Shown here: in pieces, positions 1 to 14,800 of the stretch
How the letters are laid out: the number at the start of each line of letters is the position of its first letter
How positions within the stretch are numbered: position 1 is the first letter of the stretch
DNA from: Antedon mediterranea
Taxonomy: Eukaryota > Echinodermata > Crinoidea > Comatulida > Antedonidae
DNA: 64,000 nucleotides
Assembly (NCBI RefSeq): GCF_964355755.1
Contig: NC_092674.1
Location: forward strand, 17,372,501-17,436,500
Direction of reading: 5' to 3'
Notes under the pieces: model-generated
Database searches by the model: none
The model's input: the letters and a program-made list of their open reading frames with translations, nothing else
What the model was told of the DNA's origin: nothing
Program-made: the position numbers and the translations under genes

Positions 1-3000
1 GAGATAGATCAGCGAGAGAGAGATAGATCAGCGAGAGAGAGATAGATCAGCGAGAGAGAGATAGATCAGAGAGAGAGATAGATCAGCGATAGAGAGAGAT
101 AGATCAGCGAGAGAGAAATAGATCAGCGGGAGAGAGAGAGATAGATCGAGGAGAGAGAGATAGATCAGCGAGAGAGAGATAGATCAGCGAGAGAGAGATA
201 GATCAGCGAGAGAGAGATAGATCAGCGAGAGAGAAATAGATCAGCGAGAAAGAGATAGATCAGCGAGAGAGAGATAGATCAGCGAGAGAGAGATAGATCA
301 ACGAGAGAGAGATAGATCAGCGAGAGAGAGATAGATCAGCGAGAGAGAGATAGATCAGCGAGAGAGAGAGATAGATCATCGAGAGAGAGATAGATCAGCG
401 AGAGAGAGATAGATCAGCGAGAGAGAGATAGATCAGCGAGAGAGAGATAGATCAGCGAGAGAGAAATAGATCAGCGAGAGAGAGATAGATCAGCGAGAGA
501 GAGATAGATCAGCGAGAGAGAGATAGATCAGCGAGAGAGAGATAGATCAGAGAGAGAGAGATAGATCAGCGATAGAGAGAGATAGATCAGCGAGAGAGAA
601 ATAGATCAGCGGGAGAGAGAGAGATAGATCGAGGAGAGAGAGATAGATCAGCGAGAGAGAGACAGATCGGCTAGAGAGAGACAGATCAGCGAGAGAGAGA
701 CAGATCAGCGAGAGAGAGATAGATCAGCGAGAGGGAGATAGATCAGCGAGAGAGAGATAGATCAGCGAGAGAGAGATAGATCAGCGAGAAAGAGAAAGAT
801 CAGCGAGAGAGATATAGATCAGCGAGAGAGAGATAGATCAGCGAGAGAGAGATAGATCAGCGAGAGAGAGAGAAAGATCAGCGAGAGAGAGATAGATCAG
901 CGAGAGAGAGATAGTTCAGCGAGAGAGAGATAGATCAGCGAGGGAGAGATAGATCAGCGAGAGAGAGATAGATCAGCGAGAGAGAGATAGATCAGAGAGA
1001 GAGAGATAGATCAGCGGGAGAGAGATAGATCAGCGAGAGAGAGATAGATCAGCGAGAGAGAGATAGATCAGCGAGAGAGAGATAGATCAGCGGGAGAGAG
1101 ATAGATCAGCGAGAGAGAGATAGATCAGCGAGAGAGAGATAGATCAGCGAGAGAGAGAGAGATAGATCGAGAGGAGAGAGATAAATCAGCGAGAGAGAGA
1201 TAGATCAGCGAGACAGAGATAGATCAGCGAGAGAGCGATAGATCAGCGAGAGAGAGATAGATCAGCGAGAGAGAGATAGATTAGCGAGAGAGAGATAGAT
1301 CAGCGAGAGAGAGATAGATCAGCGAGAGAGAGATAGATCAGCGAGAGAGAGACAGATCAGCGAGAGAGAGATAGATAAGCGAGAGAGAGATAGATCAGCG
1401 AGAGAGATATAGATCAGCGAGAAAGAGATAGATCAGCGAGAGAGAGATAGATCGGCGAGAGAGAGATAGATCAACGAGAGAGAGAGATAGATCAACGAGA
1501 GAGAGATCAGCGAGAGAGATAGATCAGCGAGAGAGGGAGATAGGTCAGCGAGAGAGAGATAGATCAGCGAGAGAGAGATAGATCAGCGAGACAGAGATAG
1601 ATCAGCGAGAGCGAGATACATCGGGGAGAGAGAGATAGATCAGCGAGAGAGAGATAGATAAGCGAGAGAGAGATAGATCAGCGAGAGAGAGATAGATCAG
1701 CGAGAGAGAGATAGATCAGCGAGAGAGATAGATAGATCAGCGAGAGAGAGAGATAGATAGATCAGTTAGAGAGAGATAGATCAGCGAGAGAGAGAGATAG
1801 ATAAGCCAGAGAGAGATAGATCAGCGAGAGAGAGATAGATCAGTGAGAGAGAGAGATAGATCAGCGAGAAAGAGATAGATCAGCGAGAGATAGATCAGCG
1901 AGAGAGAGAGATATAGACCAGCGAGAGGGAGATAGATCAGCGAGAGAGAGATAGATCAGCGAGAGAGATATAGATCAGCGAGAGAGAGATAGATCAGCGA
2001 GAGAGAGATAGATCAGCGAGAGAGAGAGATAGATCATCGAGAGAGAGATAGATCAGCGAGAGAGATAGATCAGCGAAAGAGAGATAGATCAGCGAGAGAG
2101 AGATAGATCAGCGAGAGAGAAATAGATCAGCGAGAGAGAGATAGATCAGCGAGAGAGAGATAGATCAGCGAGAGAGAAATAGATCAGCGAGAGAGAGATA
2201 GATCAGAGAGAGAGATAGATCAGCGATAGAGAGAGATAGATCAGCGAGAGAGAAATAGATCAGCGGGAGAGAGAGAGATAGATCGAGGAGAGAGAGATAG
2301 ATCAGCGAGAGAGAGATAGATCAGCGAGAGAGAGATAGATCAGCAAGAGAGAGATAGATCAGCGAGAAAGAAATAGATCAGCGAGAGAGAGATTGATCAG
2401 CGAGAGAGAGATAGATCAGCGAGCAAGAGATAGATCAGCGAGAGAGAGATAGATCAGCGAGAGAGAGATAGATCAGCGAGAGAGAGATAGATCAGCGAGA
2501 GAGAGATAGATCAGCGAGAGAGAGAGATAGATAATCGAGAGAGAGATAGATCAGCGAGAGAGAGATAGATCAGCGAGAGAGAGATAGATCAGCGAGAGAG
2601 AGATAGATCAACGAGAGAGAAATAGATCAGCGAGAGAGAGATAGATCAGCGAGAGAGAGATAGATCAGCGAGAGAGAGATAGATCAGCGAGAGAGAGATA
2701 GATCAGAGAGAGAGAGATAGATCAGCGATAGAGAGAGATAGATCAGCGAGAGAGAAATAGATCAGCGGGAGAGAGAGAGATAGATCGAGGAGAGAGAGAT
2801 AGATCAGCGAGAGAGAGAGAGATCAGCGAGAGAGAGATAGATCAGCGAGAGAGAGATAGATCAGCGAGAGAGAGATAGATCAGCGAGAGAGAGATAGATC
2901 AGCGAGAGAGAGATAGATCAGCGAGAGAGAGCGATAGATCAGCGAGAGAGAGAGGTAGATCAGCGAGAGAGAAAGAGATAGATCAGCGAGAGAGAGATAG

Positions 3001-6000
3001 ATCAGCGAGAGAGAGAGAGATAGATCAGCGAGAGAGAGATAGATCAGCGAGAGAGAGAGAGAGAGATAGATCAGCGAGAGAGAGATAGATCAGCGAGAGA
3101 GAGATAGATCAGCGAGAGAGATATAGATCAGCGAGAGAGAGATAGATCAGCGAGAGAGAGATAGATCAGCGAGAGAGAGAGAAAGATCAGCGAGAGAGAG
3201 ATAGATCAGCGAGAGAGAGATAGATCAGCGAGAGAGAGATAGATCAGCGAGAGAGAGATAGATCAGCGAGAGAGAGATAGATCAGCGAGAGAGAGATAGA
3301 TCAGAGAGAGAGAGATAGATCAGCGATAGAGAGAGATAGATCAGTGAGAAAGAGAGAGAGATAGATCAGCGAGAGAGAGATAGATCAGCGAGAGAGAGAT
3401 AGATCAGCGAGAGGGAGATAGATCAGCGAGAGAGAGAGAGATAGATCAGCGAGAGAGAGATAGATCAGCGAGAGAGAGATAGATCAGCGAGAGGGAGATA
3501 GATCAGCGAGAGAGAGATAGGTCAGCGAGATAGAGATAGATCAGCGAGAGAGAGATAGATCAGCGAGATAGAGATAGATCAGCGAGAGAGAGATAGATCA
3601 GCGAGAGAGAGATAGATCAGTGAGAGAGAGATAGATGAGCGAGAGAGAGAGATAGATCAGCGAGAGAGAGATAGATCAGCGAGAGAGAGATAGATCAGCG
3701 AGAGAGAAATAGATCAGCGAGAGAGAGATAGATCAGCGAGAGAGAGAGAGATAGATCAGCGAGAGAGAGATAGATCAGCGAGAGAGAGATAGATCAGCGG
3801 GAGAGAGATAGATCAGCGAGAGAGAGATATAGATCAGCGAGAGAGAAATAGATCAGCGGGAGAGAGAGAGATAGATCGAGGAGAGAGAGATAGATCAGCG
3901 AGAGAGAGATAGATCAGCAAGAGAGAGATAGATCAGCAAGAGAGAGATAGATCAGCGAGAGAGAAATAGATCAGCGAGAGAGAGATAGATCAGCGAGAGA
4001 GAGATAGATCAGCGAGAGAGAGATAGATCAGCGAGAGAGAAATAGATCAGCGAGAGAGAGATAGATCAGCGAGAGAGATATAGATCAGCGAGAGAGAGAT
4101 AGATCAGCGAGAGAGAGAGATAGATCATCGAGAGAGAGATAGATCAGCGAGAGAGATAGATCAGCGAGAGAGAGATAGATCAGCGAGATTGAGATAGATC
4201 AGCGAGAGAGAAATAGATCAGCGAGAGAGAGATAGATCAGCGAGAGAGAGATAGATCAGCGAGAGAGAGATAGATCAGCGAGAGAGAGATAGATCAGAGA
4301 GAGAGAGATAGATCAGCGATAGAGAGAGATAGATCAGCGAGAGAGAAATAGATCAGCGGGAGAGAGAGAGATAGATCGAGGAGAGAGAGATAGATCAGCG
4401 AGAGAGAGAAAGATCAGCGAGAGAGAGATAGATCAGCGAGAGAGAGATAGATCAGCGAGAGAGAGATAGATCAGCGAGAGAGAGATATATCAGCGAGAGA
4501 GAGATAGATCAGCGAGAGAAAGCGATAGATCAGCGAGAGAGAGAGGTAGATCAGCGAGAGAGAAAGAGATAGATCAGCGAGAGAGAGATAGATCAGCGAG
4601 AGAGAGAGATAGATCAGCGAGCGAGAGATAGATCAGAGAGAGAGAGAGAGAGAGAGAGATAGATCAGCGAGAGAGAGATAGATCAGCGAGAGAGAGATAG
4701 ATCAGCGAGAGAGAGATAGATCAGCGAGAGAGAGATAGATCAGCGAGAGAGAGATAGATCAGCGAGAGAAAGATAGATCAGCGAGAGAGATAAAGATCAG
4801 CGAGAGAGAGATAGATCAGCGAGAGAGAGATAGATCAGCGAGAGAGAGAGAAAGATCAGCGAGAGAGAGATAAATCAGTGAGAGAGAGATAGATCAGCGA
4901 GAGAGAGATAGTTCAGCGAGAGAGAGATAGATCAGCGAGAGAGAGATAGATCAGCGAGAGAGAGATAGATCAGAAAGAGAGAGATAGATCAGCGATAGAG
5001 AGAGATAGATCAGTGAGAGAGAGAGATAGATCAGCGAGAGAGAGATAGATCAGCGAGAGAGAGATAGATCAGCGAGAGGGAGATAGATCAGCGAGAGAGA
5101 GATAGATCAGCGAGAGAGAGATAGATCAGCAAGAGAGAGCGATAGATCAGCGAGAGAGAGAGGTAGATCAGCGAGAGAGAGAAAGATAGATCAGCGAGAG
5201 AGAGATAGAACAGCGAGAGAGAGATAGATCAGCGAGAGAGAAAGAGATAGATCAGCGAGAGAGAGATAGATCAGCGAGAGAGAGATAGATCAGCGAGAGA
5301 GAGAGATAGATCAGCGAGAGAGAGATAGATCAGCGAGAGAGAGATAGATCAGCGAAAGAGAGATAGATCAGCGAGAGAGAGATAGATCAGCGAGATAGAG
5401 ATAGATCAGCGAGAGAGAGATAGATCAGCGAGAGAGAGATAGATCAGTGAGAGAGAGATAGATGAGCGAGAGAGAGAGATAGATCAGCGAGAGAGAGATA
5501 GATCAGCGAGAGAGAGATAGATCAGCGAGAGAGAAATAGATCAGCGAGAGAGAGATAGATCAGCGAGAGAGAGAGAGATAGATCAGCGAGAGAGAGATAG
5601 ATCAGCGAGAGAGAGATAGATCAGCGGGAGAGAGATAGATCAGCGAGAGAGAGATATAGATCAGCGAGAGAGAAATAGATCAGCGGGAGAGAGAGAGATA
5701 GATCGAGGAGAGAGAGATAGATCAGCGAGAGAGAGATAGATCAGCGAGAGAGAGATAGATCAGCAAGAGAGAGATAGATCAGCGAGAGAGAAATAGATCA
5801 GCGAGAGAGAGATAGATCAGCGAGAGAGAGATAGATCAGCGAGAGAGAGATAGATCAGCGAGAGAGAAATAGATCAGCGAGAGAGAGATAGATCAGCGAG
5901 AGAGATATAGATCAGCGAGAGAGAGATAGATCAGCGAGAGAGAGAGATAGATCATCGAGAGAGAGATAGATCAGCGAGAGAGATAGATCAGCGAGAGAGA

Positions 6001-6439
6001 GATAGATCAGCGAGAGAGAGATAGATCAGCGAGAGAGAAATAGATCAGCGAGAGAGAGATAGATCAGCGAGAGAGAGATAGATCAGCGAGAGAGAGATAG
6101 ATCAGCGAGAGAGAGATAGATCAGAGAGAGAGAGATAGATCAGCGATAGAGAGAGATAGATCAGCGAGAGAGAAATAGATCAGCGGGAGAGAGAGAGATA
6201 GATCGAGGAGAGAGAGATAGATCAGCGAGAGAGAGATAGATCAGCGAGAGAGAGATAGATCAGCGAGAGAGAGATAGATCAGCGAGAGAGAGATATATCA
6301 GCGAGAGAGAGATAGATCAGCGAGAGAGAGCGATAGATCAGCGAGAGAGAGAGGTAGATCAGCGAGAGAGAAAGAGATAGATCAGCGAGAGAGAGATAGA
6401 TCAGCGAGAGAGAGAGATAGATCAGCGAGCGAGAGATAG

Positions 6440-6475
<36 letters not shown>

Positions 6476-8520
6476 TCAGCGAGAGAGAGATAGATCAGCG
6501 AGAGAGAGATAGATCAGCGAGAGAGAGATAGATCAGCGAGAGAGAGATAGATCAGCGAGAGAGAGATAGATCAGCGAGAGAAAGATAGATCAGCGAGAGA
6601 GATAAAGATCAGCGAGAGAGAGATAGATCAGCGAGAGAGAGATAGATCAGCGAGAGAGAGAGAAAGATCAGCGAGAGAGAGATAAATCAGCGAGAGAGAG
6701 ATAGATCAGCGAGAGAGAGATAGATCAGCGAGAGAGAGATAGATCAGCGAGAGAGAGATAGATCAGCGAGAGAGAGATAGATCAGAAAGAGAGAGATAGA
6801 TCAGCGATAGAGAGAGATAGATCAGTGAGAGAGAGAGATAGATCAGCGAGAGAGAGATAGATCAGCGAGAGAGAGATAGATCAGCGAGAGGGAGATAGAT
6901 CAGCGAGAGAGAGATAGATCAGCGAGAGAGAGATAGATCAGCAAGAGAGAGCGATAGATCAGCGAGAGAGAGAGGTAGATCAGCGAGAGAGAGAAAGATA
7001 GATCAGCGAGAGAGAGATAGAACAGCGAGAGAGAGATAGATCAGCGAGAGAGAAAGAGATAGATCAGCGAGAGAGAGATAGATCAGCGAGAGAGAGATAG
7101 ATCAGCGAGAGAGAGAGATAGATCAGCGAGAGAGAGATAGATCAGCGAGAGAGAGATAGATCAGCGAAAGAGAGATAGATCAGCGAGAGGGAGATAGATC
7201 AGCGAGAGAGATAGATCAGCGAGAGATAGATAGATCAGCGAGAGAGAGATAGATCAGCGAGAGAGAGATAGATCAGCGAGAGAGAGATAGATCAGCTAGA
7301 GAAAGATAGATCAGCGAGAGAGATATAGATCAGCGAGAGAGAGATAGATCAGCGAGAGAGAGAGATAGATCAGCGAGAGAGAGAGATAGACCAGCGAGAG
7401 GGAGATAGATCAGCGACAGAGAGATAGATCAGCGAGAGAGAGATAGATCAGCGAGAGAGAGATAGATCAGCGAGAGAGAGACAGATCAGCGAGAGAGAGA
7501 GATATAGATCAGCGAGAGAGAGATAGATCAGCGAGAGAGAGAGATAGATCAGCGAGAGAGAGATAGAACGATCAGCGAGAGAGAGATAGATCAGCGAGAG
7601 AGAGATAGATCAGCGAGAGAGAGATAGATCAGCGAGAGAGATATAAATCAGCGAGAGAGAGAGATAGATCAGCGAGAGAGAGATAGATCAGCGAGAGAGA
7701 GAGATAGATCAGCGAGAGAGAGATAGATCAGCGAGAGAGAGATAGATCAGCGAGATAGCGATAGATCAGCGAGAGAGAGATAGATCAGCGAGAGAGAGAT
7801 AGATCAGCGAGAGAGAGATAGATCAGCGAGAGGGAGATAGATCGGGGAGAGAGAGATAGATCAGCGAGAGAGAGAGATAGATCATCGAGAGAGAGATAGA
7901 TCAGCGAGAGAGAGATAGATCAGCGAGAGAGAGATAGATCAGCGAGAGAGAAATAGATCAGCGAGAGAGAGATAGATCAGCGAGAAAGAGATAGATCAGC
8001 GAGAGAGAGATAGATCAGCGAGAGAGAGATAGATCAGAGAGAGAGATAGATCAGCGATAGAGAGAGATAGATCAGCGAGAGAGAAATAGATCAGCGGGAG
8101 AGAGAGAGATAGATCGAGGAGAGAGAGATAGATCAGCGAGAGAGAGATAGATCAGCGAGAGAGAGATAGATCAGCGAGAGAGAGATAGATCAGCGAGAGA
8201 GAAATAGATCAGCGAGAGAGAGATAGATCAGCGAGAGAGAGATAGATCAGCGAGAGAGAGATAGATCAGCAAGAGAGATATAGATCAGCGAGAGAGAGAT
8301 AGATCAGCGAGAGAGAGAGATAGATCAGCGAGAGAGAGATAGATCGGCGAGAGAGAGATAGATCATCGAGAGAGAGATAGATCAGCGAGAGAGAGATAGA
8401 TCAGCGAGAGAGAGATAGATCAGCGAGAGAGAGATAGATCAGCGAGAGAGAGAGATAGATCAGCGAGAGAGAAATAGATCAGCGAGAGAGAGATAGATCA
8501 GCGAGAGAGAGATAAATCAG

Positions 8521-8666
8521 CGAGAGAGAGACACATCAGCGAGAGAAAGACAGATCAGCGAGAGAGAGACAGATCAGCGAGAGAGAGAGAGAGACAGACA
8601 GATCAGCGAGAGAGAGAGACAGATCAGCGAGAGAGACACAGATCAGCGAAAAAGACACAGATCAGC

Positions 8667-8700
<34 letters not shown>

Positions 8701-8845
8701 TTAGCGAGAGAGAGACAGATCAGCGAGAGAGGGACAGATCAGTGAGAGAGAGAGACAGATTGGCTAGAGAGAGACAGATCAGCGAGAGAGAGACAGATCG
8801 GCTAGAGAGAGACAGATCAGCGAGAGAGAGACAGATCAGCGAGAG
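8521..8845. repeat. Satellite variant block with GACAGATC monomers (copy 1)
   Basis: A cluster of monomers in which GATAGATC is replaced by GACAGATC, with long (GA)n stretches, GACAGACAGA runs and the rare word GAAAAAGACACAG. Near-identical blocks recur at about 16,091-16,415 and 24,416-24,650. The spacing (about 7.6 and 8.2 kb) shows a multi-kilobase higher-order repeat. Confidence 0.85.
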
Positions 8846-11800
8846 AGAGATAGATCAGCGAGAGGGAGATAGATCAGCGAGAGAGAGATAGATCAGTGAG
8901 AGAGAGATAGATCAGCGAGAGAGAGATAGATCAGCGAGAGAGAGAGATAGATCAGCGAGAGAGGGATAGATCAGCGAGAGAGAGATAGATCAGTGAGAGG
9001 GAGATAGATCAGAGAGAGAGAGATAGATCAGCGAGAGAGAGATAGATCAGCGAGAGAGAGAAAGATCAGCGAGAGAGAGATAGATCAGCGAGAGAGAGAT
9101 AGATCAGCGAGAGAGAGATAGATCAGCGAGAGAGAGAAAGATCAGCGAGAGAGAGATAGATCAGCGAGAAAGAGATAGATCAGCGAGAGAGAGATAGATC
9201 AGCGAGACAGAGATAGATCAGCGAGAGAGAGATAGATCAGCGAGAGAGAGATAGATCAGCGAGAGAGAGATAGATCAGCGAGAAAGAGATAGATCAGCGA
9301 GAGAGAGATAGATCAGCGAGAGAGAGATAGATCAGCGAGAGAGAGATAGATCAGCGAGAGAGAGATAGATCAGCGAGACAGAGATAGATCAGCGAGAGAG
9401 CGATAGATCAGCGAGAGAGAGATAGATCAGCGAGAGAGAGATAGATTAGCGAGAGAGAGATAGATCAGCGAGAGAGAGATAGATCAGCGAGAGAGAGATA
9501 GATCAGCGAGAGAGAGACAGATCAGCGAGAGAGAGATAGATAAGCGAGAGAGAGATAGATCAGCGAGACAGATATAGATCAGCGAGAGAGAGATAGATCA
9601 GCGAGAGAGAGATAGATCAGCGAGAGAGAGATAGATCAACGAGAGAGAGAGATAGATCAACGAGAGAGAGATCAGCGAGAGAGATAGATCAGCGAGAGAG
9701 AGAGATAGGTCAGCGAGAGAGAGATAGATCAGCGAGAGAGAGATAGATCAGCGAGATAGAGATAGATCAGCGAGAGAGAGATAGATCAGCGAGAGAGAGA
9801 TAGATCAGCGAGAGCGAGATACATCGGGGAGAGAGAGATAGATCAGCGAGAGAGAGATAGATAAGCGAGAGAGAGATAGATCAGTGAGAGAGAGATAGAT
9901 CAGCGAGAGAGATAGATAGATCAGCGAGAGAGAGAGATAGATAGATCAGTTAGAGAGAGATAGATCAGCGAGAGAGAGAGATAGATAAGCCAGAGAGAGA
10001 TAGATCAGCGAGAGAGGGATAGATCAGTGAGAGAGAGAGATAGATCAGCGAGAGAGAGAGATAGATCAGCGAGAGAGAGATAGATCAGCGAGAGAGAGAG
10101 ATATAGACCAGCGAGAGGGAGATAGATCAGCGAGAGAGAGATAGATCAGCGAAAGAGAGATAGATCAGTGAGAGAGAGATAGATCAGCGAGAGAGAGATA
10201 GATCAGCGAGAGAGAGAGATAGATCATCGAGAGAGAGATAGATCAGCGAGAGAGATAGATCAGCGAGAGAGAGATAGATCAGCGAGAGAGAGATAGATCA
10301 GCGAGAGAGAAATAGATCAGCGAGAGAGAGATAGATCAGCGAGAGAGAGATAGATCAGCGAGAGAGAGATAGATCAGAGAGAGAGATAGATCAGCGATAG
10401 AGAGAGATAGATCAGCGAGAGAGAAATAGATCAGCGGGAGAGAGAGAGATAGATCGAGGAGAGAGAGATAGATCAGCGAGAGAGAGATAGATCAGCGAGA
10501 GAGAGATAGATCAGCGAGAGAGAGATAGATCAGCGAGAGAGAAATAGATCAGCGAGAAAGAGTTAGATCAGCGAGAGAGAGATAGATCAGCGAGAGAGAG
10601 AGATAGATCAGCGAGAGAGAGATAGATCAGCGAGAGAGAGATAGATCAGCGAGAGAGAGATAGATCAGCGAGAGAGAGAGATAGATCATCGAGAGAGAGA
10701 TAGATCAGCGAGAGAGAGATAGATCAGCGAGAGAGAGATAGATCAGCGAGAGAGAGATACATCAGCGAGAGAGAAATAGATCAGCGAGAGAGAGATAGAT
10801 CAGCGAGAGAGAGATAGATCAGCGAGAGAGAGATAGATCAGCGAGAGAGAGATAGATCAGAGAGAGAGAGATAGATCAGCGATAGAGAGAGATAGATCAG
10901 CGAGAGAGAAATAGATCAGCGGGAGAGAGAGAGATAGATCGAGGAGAGAGAGATAGATCAGCGAGAGAGAGAGAGATCAGCGAGAGAGAGATAGATCAGC
11001 GAGAGAGAGATAGATCAGCGAGAGAGAGATAGATCAGCGAGAGAGAGATAGATCAGCGAGAGAGAGATAGATCAGCGAGAGAGAGCGATAGATCAGCGAG
11101 AGAGAGAGGTAGATCAGCGAGAGAGAAAGAGATAGATCAGCGAGAGAGAGATAGATCAGCGAGAGAGAGAGATAGATCAGCGAGAGAGAGATAGATCAGC
11201 GAGAGAGAGAGAGAGAGATAGATCAGCGAGAGAGAGATAGATCAGCGAGAGAGAGAAAGATCAGCGAGAGAGATATAGATCAGCGAGAGAGAGATAGATC
11301 AGCGAGAGAGAGATAGATCAGCGAGAGAGAGAGAAAGATCAGCGAGAGAGAGATAGATCAGCGAGAAAGAGATAGATCAGCGAGAGAGAGATAGATCAGC
11401 GAGAGAGAGATAGATCAGCGAGAGAGAGATAGATCAGCGAGAGAGAAATAGATCAGAGAGAGAGAGAGATAGATCAGCGAGAGAGAGATAGATCAGCGAG
11501 AGAGAGATAGATCAGCGAGAGAGAGATAGATCAGCGAGAGAGAGATAGATCAGCGAGAGAGAGATAGATCAGCGAGAGAGAGATAGATCAGCGAGAGAGA
11601 GATAGATCAGCGAGAGAGAGAGAGATAGATCGAGAGGAGAGAGATAGATCAGCGAGAGAGAGATAGATCAGCGAGACAGAGATAGATCAGCGAGAGAGAG
11701 ATAGATAAGCGGGAGAGAGATAGATCAGCGAGAGAGATATAGATCAGCGAGAAAGAGATAGATCAGCGAGAGAGAGATAGATCGGCGAGAGAGAGATAGA

Positions 11801-14800
11801 TCAACGAGAGAGAGAGATAGATCAACGAGAGAGAGATCAGCGAGAGAGATAGATCAGCGAGAGAGAGAGATAGGTCAGCGAGAGAGAGATAGATCAGCGA
11901 GAGAGAGATAGATCAGCGAGACAGAGATAGATCAGCGAGAGCGAAATACATCGGGGAGAGAGAGATAGATCAGCGAGAGAGAGATAGATAAGCGAGAGAG
12001 AGATAGATCAGCGAGAGAGAGATAGATCAGCGAGAGAGAGATAGATCAGCGAGAGAGATAGATAGATCAGCGAGAGAGAGAGATAGATAGATCAGTTAGA
12101 GAGAGATAGATCAGCGAGAGAGAGAGATAGATAAGCCAGAGAGAGATAGATCAGCGAGAGAGAGATAGATCAGTGAGAGAGAGAGATAGATCAGCGAGAA
12201 AGAGATAGATCAGCGAGAGAGAGATAGATCAGCGAGAGAGAGAGATATAGACCAGCGAGAGGGAGATAGATCAGCGAGAGAGATAGATCAGCGAGAGAGA
12301 GATAGATCAGCGAGAGAGAGATAGATCAGCGAGAGAGAGATAGATCAGCGAGAGAGAGAGATAGATCATCGAGAGAGAGATAGATCAGCGAGAGAGATAG
12401 ATCAGCGAAAGAGAGATAGATCAGCGAGAGAGAGATAGATCAGCGAGAGAGAAATAGATCAGCGAGAGAGAGATAGATCAGCGAGAGAGAGATAGATCAG
12501 CGAGAGAGAAATAGATCAGCGAGAGAGAGATAGATCAGAGAGAGAGAGATAGATCAGCGATAGAGAGAGATAGATCAGCGAGAGAGAAATAGATCAGCGG
12601 GAGAGAGAGAGATAGATCGAGGAGAGAGATAGATCAGCGAGAGAGAGATAGATCAGCGAGAGAGAGATAGATCAGCGAGAGAGAGATAGATCAGCGAGAA
12701 AGAAATAGATCAGCGAGAGAGAGATTGATCAGCGAGAGAGAGATAGATCAGTGAGCAAGAGATAGATCAGCGAGAGAGAGATAGATCAGCGAGAGAGAGA
12801 TAGATCAGCGAGAGAGAGATAGATCAGCGAGAGAGAGAGATAGATAATCGAGAGAGAGATAGATCAGCGAGAGAGAGATAGATCCGCGAGAGAGAGATAG
12901 ATCAGCGAGAGAGAGATAGATCAACGAGAGAGAAATAGATCGGCGAGAGAGAGATAGATCAGCGAGAGAGAGATAGATCAGCGAGAGAGAGATAGATCAG
13001 CGAGAGAGAGATAGATCAGAGAGAGAGAGATAGATCAGCGATAGAGAGAGATAGATCAGCGAGAGAGAAATAGATCAGCGGGAGAGAGAGAGATAGATCG
13101 AGGAGAGAGAGATAGATCAGCGAGAGAGAGAGAGATCAGCGAGAGAGAGATAGATCAGCGAGAGAGAGATAGATCAGTGAGAGAGAGATAGATCAGCGAG
13201 AAAGAGATAGATCAGCGAGAGAGAGATAGATCAGCGAGAGAGAGCGATAGATCAGCGAGAGAGAGAGGTAGATCAGTGAGAGAGAAAGAGATAGATCAGC
13301 GAGAGAGAGATAGATCAGCGAGAGAGAGAGATAGATCAGCGAGAGAGAGATAGATCAGCGAGAGAGAGAGAGAGATAGATCAGCGAGAGAGAGATAGATC
13401 AGCGAGAGAGATATAGATCAGCGAGAGAGAGATAGATCAGCGAGAGAGAGATAGATCAGCGAGAGAGAGAGAAAGATCAGCGAGAGAGAGATAGATCAGC
13501 GAGAGAGAGATAGATCAGCGAGAGAGAGATAGATCAGCGAGAGAGAGATAGATCAGCAAGAGAGAGATAGATCAGCGAGAGAGAGATAGATCAGAGAGAG
13601 AGAGATAGATCAGCGATAGAGAGAGATAGATCAGTGAGAAAGAGAGAGAGATAGATCAGCGAGAGAGAGATAGATCAGCGAGAGAGAGATAGATCAGCGA
13701 GAGGGAGATAGATCAGCGAGAGAGAGAGAGATAGATCAGCGAGAGAGAGATAGATCAGCGAGAGAGAGATAGATCAGCGAGAGGGAGATAGATCAGCGAG
13801 AGAGAGATAGGTCAGCGAGATAGAGATAGATCAGCGAGAGAGAGATAGATCAGCGAGATAGAGATAGATCAGCGAGAGAGAGATAGATCAGCGAGAGAGA
13901 GATAGATCAGTGAGAGAGAGATAGATGAGCGAGAGAGAGAGATAGATCAGCGAGAGAGAGATAGATCAGCGAGAGAGAGATAGATCAGCGAGAGAGAAAT
14001 AGATCAGCGAGAGAGAGATAGATCAGCGAGAGAGAGAGAGATAGATCAGCGAGAGAGAGATAGATCAGCGAGAGAGAGATAGATCAGCGGGAGAGAGATA
14101 GATCAGCGAGAGAGAGATATAGATCAGCGAGAGAGAAATAGATCAGCGGGAGAGAGAGAGATAGATCGAGGAGAGAGAGATAGATCAGCGAGAGAGATAA
14201 AGATCAGCGAGAGAGAGATAGATCAGCGAGAGAGAGATAGATCAGCGAGAGAGAGAGAAAGATCAGCGAGAGAGAGATAAATCAGCGAGAGAGAGATAGA
14301 TCAGCGAGAGAGAGATAGATCAGCGAGAGAGAGATAGATCAGCGAGAGAGAGATAGATCAGCGAGAGAGAGATAGATCAGAAAGAGAGAGATAGATCAGC
14401 GATAGAGAGAGATAGATCAGTGAGAGAGAGAGATAGATCAGCGAGAGAGAGATAGATCAGCGAGAGAGAGATAGATCAGCGAGAAGGAGATAGATCAGCG
14501 AGAGAGAGATAGATCAGCGAGAGAGAGATAGATCAGCAAGAGAGAGCGATAGATCAGCGAGAGAGAGAGGTAGATCAGCGAGAGAGAGAAAGATAGATCA
14601 GCGAGAGAGAGATAGAACAGCGAGAGAGAGATAGATCAGCGAGAGAGAAAGAGATAGATCAGCGATAGAGAGATAGATCAGCGAGAGAGAGATAGATCAG
14701 CGAGAGAGAGAGATAGATCAGCGAGAGAGAGATAGATCAGCGAGAGAGAGATAGATCAGCGAAAGAGAGATAGATCAGCGAGAGGGAGATAGATCAGCGA

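Noticed and set aside
1-200. Telomeric repeat
   Set aside because: The monomer does not resemble TTAGGG-type telomere repeats and lies internally in both arrays.
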